36,429 bases of DNA, taken from Plantago elongata. Lineage: Eukaryota; Streptophyta; Magnoliopsida; Lamiales; Plantaginaceae. The stretch lies in the NCBI GenBank assembly GCA_036897095.1, contig JAYMSP010001087.1, forward strand, positions 1 to 36,429, in the 5' to 3' direction. The translations under genes were made by a program, and so were the position numbers. The notes under the pieces were generated by a model. The model was not told where the DNA came from. It saw nothing but the letters and a program-made list of their open reading frames with translations, and ran no database searches. This document shows positions 29,509 through 36,429 of this stretch, in pieces (the stretch's first letter is position 1; each line of letters begins with the position of its first letter).

Positions 29509-32402
29509 TCACCGCCGGTGCTATGTTGTGACCATAGTTGATAATTTCTAATTGTATTTGGTTTAAATATTTTAGAAGTGGTGGTGTAGGAATTGTTTTA
29601 TGGTTTGGACGAATTGTTTTAATTTTCATTGTAATTGTTCGTTGATAGTATATTTTGTGCTCTTGACTTTTATTAATAAAAAAATTAATCGTTTTAAAAC
29701 AAAAATAATTTCAATTGTGTTTGTAGAATATAAGAAATCGAATTTGAATCTTGAAGGCTATACACAATGGGATGGAGATTACTCTTTGCAAGTCATGGAA
29801 TACAAAAATATGTACACTTGTACAGAATAGCTAATTTCAGTTTCTATAGCAGTCTCGAGCCGAGAGAAGGAATCAGGCATGAGCTTTTAAACATTTCATC
29901 GTAGGAGTACTATAATAAAATCTGTCGATAGTGGGTTTGGCAAGAAGAGACATTGACGCACATGTCACATATATTTTCCGGGAGATCCTAGATGAATTTA
30001 ACAAAAAAGTTCAAATTTATAGTGCTAAATGCATGATTTTCCTCCATCCAAACATTTATTCAATATAGAGTATTAATTTATAACACTTCTTCCAATCTTT
30101 AATAATTATACTTTCTTACAAAATAGGGAGATTATAAATACTCCTCATGTTGTATAAGGCTATAAGCTCATCTACGTCCTATAGCCAAGGTAAAGATGGT
30201 GAAGTGAAGTTGTGAAGTAGTAGTTCACCATTGTTTATTGGGGAGGATCGAGGAGGAGTTCCTCACGGTCGATCTTTCTAAAGGTCGGTCTCCTGTAATG
30301 ATTCGTTAGTCTATACCATGTTAAACTTGGAGCTTCAAGGTCGGACTTGTTATCAAGGTCCGACTACTTTGAATTTTTATCGTAGTTAACCTCCTTTGAC
30401 TTGGTCCTTCTTGAAATCAAGACTTTATCTGATATTGAAGATCGAATTTATTTTCACATATACTTATATAACTTTGTACAAGTAATTATAGTCAAACTAT
30501 GTAAACAAATGAGGAAGTGAAGTATTATGGACGAATGGTATAAAATTTTCCCTTTTTATGAGGCCTTCCTCAATTCTATTAGTGACTGATTTATCGAATT
30601 ATTTTATGAAACACGAGAATAATGCAATGTCTGGATCTCTATGCAAGTGATAAAGAAAAAGCTACTCCAGTTTTTGAAGCATGTAAGCATGTGGGTATTC
30701 ACAGTACAATCCTGGAAGAAGTTTAGCAACTTATTTTGATTTGAAATTTAATAATGCTTTAGATAATTTCAATGTGAACTTGTCTTAACATATCAACTTC
30801 ATATGTTAAACAATTTTTTCAAATTGATAGTTCCAATACTTTGTCTTGATAAAGTAGAAGTAATTATAGTATTTATTTGTTGGAGAGTCCCAACAAACAA
30901 GAATCGCATAAATTTAATAATCTTCAAAGAGAAGAAAGCCCAAAATTATATTTTATGAGAAAATATCAAATAAAATGTTTATATTAATTTGATGGGAGGA
31001 CAACTATACATATAATTAAGTTTGTTAGCCTTTTCAAACTAAACCAAATTGATTAAATGGGGCTGCAAACAAAGCTGCAGATGGTGATAATTAAAGTTGG
31101 AAATTATCGGCTAAACCATATCCCATGTGATTTGATTCTCTAATTATCACGCCTAAAACACTTTAAAGATTTATTTCTTATATGTAACGGAATTTATACG
31201 CAACTAACCTTCAACAGTTGAGTCAATGCTCTAGCACTTCATAAATCATAACCTTTCTTTGTGGTTTAAAAGTTATTAATTCTAATTTAAAAAATGTGTT
31301 CTTCTTTTTATTTTTCAAGTAAAACATTGAAAATTCACAATTGCAAAGGTCAAAAATTCAACAAACCTCGAAGTTAGCTAGTAACTAATATTTTGTGATT
31401 TATTTGAATTTTTGTAATCAATTACTAGTATAGTATCTGTCCATAAACATGGGATAAAACGACTATAAAGGAAATGTGTTAAAACATTTGTGAAATTAAA
31501 CTTGGAGACAATGATTTCCTAATGCAACTAGTTAAAGTGATGATTAATGTCCGTAAAAATAAATTGCTTGTAATTAACCCATCGCTCATAGATTCATAGT
31601 ACATTTCTTATGTTAGGTTATACAACCGTAAATAAATAAAAATGATTATTACTAATATATCATAATTGCGTTAAAACTATAACTTTTATCATTAACATAC
31701 ATTTATTGACATATTTTTATATTCTACTGTCTATTCTAAACTTTTCAAAATTATATATCAAATTATATATTATGATGTTCTTTTTTTATTTAAAGAATAT
31801 TACTATCATATTACATCAAATCTAATAATCTACTCACATATATACCATTCGTTTTACATGATCATCACTCAAACTATTAATCTAACATGTATTAAGATAC
31901 AAATTCATTTTCGACGGGCATTGAACCTATAGAGTTTTGGGAGCTTGAATTTGTCAGAGAGGTTTTACTCTTTTACTTCCCATTTATCTGCAAAGCCTGG
32001 TCCAACAAATGTTCTAATAAACTGGGCTTTAGTAAATGACAGGCCCAACATGGCTAATCTTTAACGATGGGCCAGAATTAAGTTACATACTTATAAACTT
32101 TTTTAAAGATGTGTTTGAACTTAGGCTTAGATTTGAAGTTAATTATTGTATTTCAAATTTTAGTTAGAAAAATTAATCAAGTTCATATTCTAATTACACC
32201 TCGACTTGAGTTCAATAAATAACATATCCTGGTATCCAACTCTATGATAAATATAAAAAATGCCACTGCTTTGAATTTATGTTCTATACTAGGCCTTATG
32301 AATTGTGCATGCCACTTAATTAGTTGTTTGCCGGCCGACTCAAGTAGTTTCTATATATGTGCAGAAAAGGACGATCCAACATACAACCCGAATTCCAAAC
32401 AA
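29509..32402. other. long AT-rich gene-free stretch
   Basis: I see no convincing gene or element. Short open frames (for example 29600-29830) are AT-rich chance frames. Around 30270-30370 the word AAGGTCGGACT and variants recur three times without forming a regular array. Confidence 0.5.
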
Positions 32403-32526
32403 TTAGGGGATGATTTGGAAGCGATTTCAATTGGGAGATGTCCATTCAAATAATCTATTTTGTGTACAAAACAAGCTATTTGAATGGACATTTCTCAATT
32501 TAAATCGCTTTCCAATTAGCCCCTAA
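32403..32526. mobile_element. hairpin MITE-like element, 124 bp
   Basis: Two arms of about 53 bp are nearly perfect reverse complements. Left: TTAGGGGATGATTTGGAAG, then GCGATTT and ATGTCCATTCAAATA. Right: the complement of TTAGGGGCTAATTGGAAAG with the same inner words. The loop is about 18-20 bp. The ends TTAGGGG/CCCCTAA suggest a Harbinger-like MITE, but a direct target duplication cannot be shown. If transcribed it would fold into a precursor-like hairpin. Confidence 0.7.
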
Positions 32527-33269
32527 ATTTTCTTACATTTGATCACATGAAAACTTTTGATACGGCGGTGAGTTCCAAATTATAGAGTAGCAATTGAGTT
32601 AGATGTGACCACATATATATGATTTGAAACTATATGATTAATAATCTTTGAAGGGAAAAATTATGTAAATAACAATCAAATTCATATGTTAATTTACTCA
32701 TAAAATATGAATTCCAAGCAGTGCTCAGCTGAAGCTCGACAATTGTTACTTGTCAGTTCCATCGAGCTTTGCCTGTGTCATTAGAGGCAGAGTTCAATAG
32801 CTTCAAATTCTAAGTATCTCATTAATACACGTATCTTCTAAGGAGGTGAGGTGATTATGACATGACACTTGAATGGAATTAACATTTTCGGTCTGTTGAA
32901 TCATCAAGATCGATCGTTTCATAGCATTTCATTAAATCTCAATGTTGTTGACTAATTGTGAAGCTGTGATGCTTAGTTAGAACGTCAGTTTCAAACCAAT
33001 TCCTAATACTAACTCTCACAGCCTACGCACGAAAGCAACATAGAGTCATAAACTGAAAGACACTGAAAACGACAAATATGGTGCATCAATTTCATAAATT
33101 CCTTAACTTAGTTAATCAGTGTGTTGTATTATTATGCGTTGTCTTCTAATTAAATATGAATCGTTGCTGTACTGTTCTTTTTATGAGGATTTTTATTTCA
33201 ATTCTCTTCAACCATCGTACTTTTTTTTTTAAATATTACATATTTATGTAATAACCATGTAAATATAAT
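32527..33269. other. gene-free stretch
   Basis: No gene, repeat or RNA gene recognised. Confidence 0.5.
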
Positions 33270-33419
33270 TAAGTGTACTCACTTATTTCATTTATTCATC
33301 TCACTAATTCATTTATTTACTTTTTCACTTTCTTTCTAAATTTTATCTTGTTCAATCTAAAACGTTCATAACTTAAAATAAATAAAAATTGCCAAGGACG
33401 ACTATATTTTTTCGAGATG

Positions 33420-33427
33420 TATAAAAG
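33420..33427 (+). promoter_or_regulatory. Harbinger-leader TATA box in the small fold-back, left arm
   Basis: TATAAAAG in the same context (CGAGATG before, AGACCA-like after) as the ORF1 promoter of the large fold-back. It points into the minisatellite. The right-arm counterpart, on the minus strand near 34184-34191, is more decayed (CTATAAATAA). Confidence 0.4.
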
Positions 33428-33600
33428 AGACCACTCTTGACTATGTTTGAATTATTTCTTCGACATCTATAAAAATCACTAACGACTTATTTGGACCTTA
33501 ATAAATTGTAAAACGAGTTTTAAATGTGCAATTTTATTATATTGGATCAATAATTAAACAAGCAACATGATATGATAATCAGATATGGTAACAGGGCTGG

Positions 33601-33996
33601 ACATCAGATACAAATACCTGCAATAATTACGGTTACCATGCATTGCTTAGGGATATCGGACATCAAACACGGGTACCGTGCATTAGATACGAGTGACGGG
33701 CATTATGTATGGATACCGGGCAATATGTATGGTTACAGGGCATTGCTTACGGATATCGAACATCAAACACGGGTGACGGGGATCGGATACGGACACCGGG
33801 CATCGGACACGAGTATCGAGCATCGGATTCGAATACCGGATTGACATCGAACACATATACAGGGCAATGGTTACGGTTATCAGGCATTGCTTACGGATAC
33901 CGGACATCAAACACGGGTACCGTGCATCGGACATGGAGAACGGACATCAAATACGTATACCGGACATCGAACGTGAGTATCGAACATCTTTGGGTA
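33601..33996 (+). repeat. 20-bp minisatellite, about 19-20 units
   Basis: The consensus unit is CATCRRAYACGGRTACCGGG. Twelve units run in exact 20-bp register from 33601 to 33840, a 3-bp insertion follows, then seven or eight more. A five-unit higher-order pattern is visible: the pair CATTGCTTAGGGATATCGGA and CATCAAACACGGGTACCGTG recurs, slightly changed, at 33641, 33741 and about 33884. Because 20 is not a multiple of three, the open frames here change peptide every unit and are not evidence of a protein. Confidence 0.92.
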
Positions 33997-34350
33997 CTAA
34001 GTATTTTTTAATATAAATGATTATTTTTACATATTCAAGGTATTTATAAGAGTGTTTAAAAGTTAAAATTAGTAACATTGCATTTTTAGAATTGTTTTAC
34101 ACTTTATTAAGATTCGAATAATGTTGCTATTAATTTTTATACATATCAAAATAATAATTCAAACATAGTTGAGAATGATTTTTATTTATAGATCTCGAAA
34201 ATATAAAATTGTTAGTATTTTTTATTTATTTTTACATTTTTATTTTTCAAGTTATAAACATTTTAAAGTGGACAAAACTAAAATTTAAAAACAAGAAAAA
34301 TAATAAATGGAAACGTGACATGTGACAATAAGAATGAAAAGTTTGGAAGT

Positions 34351-36070
34351 GTTTATTGTACTTTAAGGGGCAAAAATATACATTCAACACTGAAAGTGTA
34401 GTGATTTGATAAAACAAGTTTTGGTCAAAGGAAAATGTAAGCAAGTGAGTCACATTATACTATTTGATAGCTCTTTTCTTTCTATTATAGGCTCTATTTA
34501 ACACTACATTTTTAGTTAGCTTTTTAGCTCTATGAACTTTTTTTAATAAAATATTTATTAACGTATATCTTTTTAAATAAATTAGCTCGTTTTACGAACT
34601 AACTTGGTTAACTTATTAAAAGATTACCTAATTAATTTTTAATTAATTATTCAACTGCGTTTTACTAAACGTGATCATACAATGTAATGATCAATATTGT
34701 AATGCACACTGAATATTCTCGATGATTTGCATTTTGCCAGTCCAAAAAACTGTTGGTTATGTCGTAAACCTTGTGCAATCTTTCATAACACTTCAGTTTA
34801 TAATTTTTTTTAGAACTGGCCTCTTTCTTTTCATCTCTCGACATCAACATTATTTGTATCTATTCCCTCAAAAAAAACATTATTTGTATCAATCAATCAC
34901 TCCAACTAGCATTCACGAGACTACATAGTTTACCAGTTTTAAAAAATACTAAATAAATTGTATGGAAAGAACAAGAATATTTTTTAAAAGAAAAAATCTC
35001 CTTATCAAAATTGACGTGATGCGTTAAAATAAAACAAGCACAATGCACATATGAGTTTTAAATTAATAAGAAAATCTAGTCACATAAGTACATAACGGAT
35101 CATATTTGTTTCATTAAATTTAAAGATAGGCGGATACTTAATTACCAAAGATGCATTGTTTTCGAACCAACTTTACAAAGTTTAAACTAGAAAAAAAACA
35201 GTCCATTCTTCCACTTTTTTTTAAGGGGTTTTATACAAGAGTCGAATATTAAGGTGAAATATGCATTGATGGGAGAATATTATGCATGCAAGAATAGCAT
35301 GCGAGAACTATTTAATTCAATCTTTGCATGCATGCTGCCGATTCTCATAGAATGACATGAGGTAAAATGAAAGAGAGCAACTCAAATTGACGATTTTTTA
35401 CCAACATGAACTTGTAGCTGAGTTAATGACAAAAAATGGCATAGTGACCTTTCCAACCCTCGAAAATGTCTCTGAATCAAGTGAAAAGAAGGCCAACTGT
35501 AATCTCGACTGAATATCAACAATACCAATAAGCTAAGCTCTATGTAGAAAACAAGCATATACCCCAAAAAAATTCCACAGCTACATTAAATCCAGACCTG
35601 ACAGTATCCAACCAAACAAGGCAATCAAAGATTCATGATATATACGACATTTGACCTATAAGTTTCCTCACAGTGGTTTTCTCTTCATACAATGTGCGAA
35701 GATACTTTTGCTTATCACAAGGATACAACCAAATCAAACATTTTGATTTTTTTATCTAAATTTGGGTATTTTCCTTTTCAAACAAAATTTGAACTAACAA
35801 TTTTACATGGAACAACTGATTCCTTATTCCTACTCTTGTTCCACCAATCAACATTGGAACCAAAATTACGTCAATTTTAAATTCCAGAGTTCACACTTCA
35901 CAGCTTGTGGTCACATGGTTTCCGTTCCCAAACCATAGTCAATTTTCCGGTTCAGTTCCTTGAGTCAACCTATGATGTCAAATTTGGTAACCTGTAAGAA
36001 TTAAGGAATTAAGGATTCTCCAACAGTGTTATTTAACCAATCGAACCAGTTAATTACTTCACTCGAACTA
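34351..36070. other. gene-free stretch
   Basis: AT-rich. CATGCA (RY-type) words cluster at 35280-35340 in opposed orientations. No gene or element could be supported. Confidence 0.5.
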
Positions 36071-36073
36071 TAA

Positions 36074-36429
36074 GACTATCTTCAATGGTGACGACGACGA
36101 CGCGTCGTCGTGCGTTTTTTCTGCAGTGGTGGCGCGTCGTCGTCACGTCGTCAATGCCACGTCATTTTTTTATTTTTTAATTTTAATTTACATATTATAA
36201 AATTATTTAGAAGTTGAAATTAATCAAATTGCATTTTATTGAAGATGTTTTATAATTTATTGAGATAGAACAAACCAGGAATATATTACAACATAGTGCA
36301 AGAAATTAAAATCGAACGAAAATAAATTCAACAAACAGACAACACACAACTTCAACTGGAGAAGACTCATCTTCACTGTAGCCTCCAAATATGTTCCATT
36401 AAGTCGTTTGTTAGCTGGGTGTGCGTGAT
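36074..36429 (-). mobile_element. 3' end of another PIF/Harbinger element (cut by window edge)
   Basis: The end reads GACTATCTTCAATGGTGACG directly after TAA (36071-36073, the likely target duplication). It resembles the GGCCACCTCTAATGG end of the large fold-back. Just inside is a perfect palindromic GACGACGACGCGTCGTCGT-type stretch. An AT-rich 3' untranslated region and the last codons of a transposase follow toward the window edge. The rest lies outside. Confidence 0.75.
36373..36429 (-). CDS. PIF/Harbinger transposase C-terminus (partial)
   Basis: The last 18 codons before a TGA (complement of 36373-36375) read ITHTQLTNDLMEHIWRLQ. 'Leu-x2-Asp-Leu-x-Glu-His-Ile-Trp' is the usual C-terminal signature of plant HARBI1/ALP1-like transposases. 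Only the very end is inside the window, so I cannot tell whether the gene is intact. The reading orientation matches the terminal repeat at 36074 being the element's 3' end. Confidence 0.75.
   Translation of the reverse strand: MTHTQLTNDLMEHIWRLQ

Larger units (their letters stand above)
33270..34350. mobile_element. small Harbinger-like fold-back with minisatellite core
   Basis: The left arm (about 33270-33540) and right arm (about 34080-34350) are inverted copies: the left contains ACTATGTTTGAATTATTTC, the right its counterpart ATAATTCAAACATAGTTG. Homology runs on through the ATTTATTTTAAGTTAT-type words on the outside and TGTAAAACGAGTTTTAAA on the inside. The left arm also matches the leader of the 2.5-kb fold-back (ATTTTTTCGAGATGTATAAA, then AGAGACC), so the arms derive from a Harbinger promoter region. 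Between them is a 20-bp minisatellite (33601-33996). Outer termini and a target duplication could not be fixed. Confidence 0.65.

Noticed and set aside
29600-29830. Small open frame after the copia element
   Set aside because: AT-rich chance frame with no domain or homologous copy in the window.
33601-33996. CRISPR-like array
   Set aside because: Units are contiguous, without unique spacers, in a plant nuclear context.
33572-34011. Two open frames over the 20-bp minisatellite
   Set aside because: The unit length is not a multiple of three and both strands are open, as expected from a repeat poor in stop triplets. There is no sign of a real protein.

Overview
The window reads as nuclear DNA of a flowering plant, probably a eudicot. 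It is AT-rich, its genes have short exons with GT-AG introns, and it contains an AT-hook/PPC (AHL-type) protein gene and several transposon classes typical of plants (PIF/Harbinger, hAT-like, Stowaway, Ty1/copia, L1-type LINE). I cannot place it to species. There is no bacterial, organellar or CRISPR content.

Layout. 1-2489: intergenic, with a non-autonomous hAT-like element (1255-1958). 2493-8919: a 6.4-kb PIF/Harbinger-type fold-back element. Two arms of about 2.7-2.8 kb, each with a Myb/SANT-like ORF1 and a 5' fragment of a transposase gene, face each other across a 0.93-kb spacer that carries a 58-bp tandem repeat. The whole unit is flanked by TTA target duplications. 9043-18112: a tandem array of FCP1/SCP-like HAD-fold genes on the + strand. 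Copies 1 and 2 have complete six-exon frames (278 and 272 aa), copies 3 and 4 are broken, and a 3'-exon relic lies between copies 2 and 3. In every copy where the first catalytic motif can be read, the acidic residues are gone. 18951-21386 (- strand): an intact five-exon AHL gene, tail to tail with copy 4. 22267-24244: a decayed Harbinger-like element with ORF1 only. 24890-25440: a LINE ORF2 3' fragment. 25929-29503: a Ty1/copia element with 155-bp LTRs and its integrase core missing. 29509-36070: mostly gene-free, but it holds a 124-bp hairpin MITE (about 32403-32526) and a second, smaller fold-back element (about 33270-34350) whose centre is a 20-bp minisatellite. 36074-36429: the 3' end of another Harbinger transposase gene, cut by the window edge.

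How the parts relate. The two intact HAD-like genes and the AHL gene are the only host protein genes I can support. The Harbinger fold-back ends 123 bp upstream of the first HAD-like ATG, so it now supplies that gene's upstream DNA. The most unusual content is (a) the large inverted duplication of a truncated transposon with promoters pointing inward from both ends, an arrangement like the hairpin-RNA silencing locus Mu killer of maize, (b) a second, independent fold-back with the same plan of Harbinger-like arms around a minisatellite core, and (c) an array of FCP1-like proteins that lack the phosphatase nucleophile.
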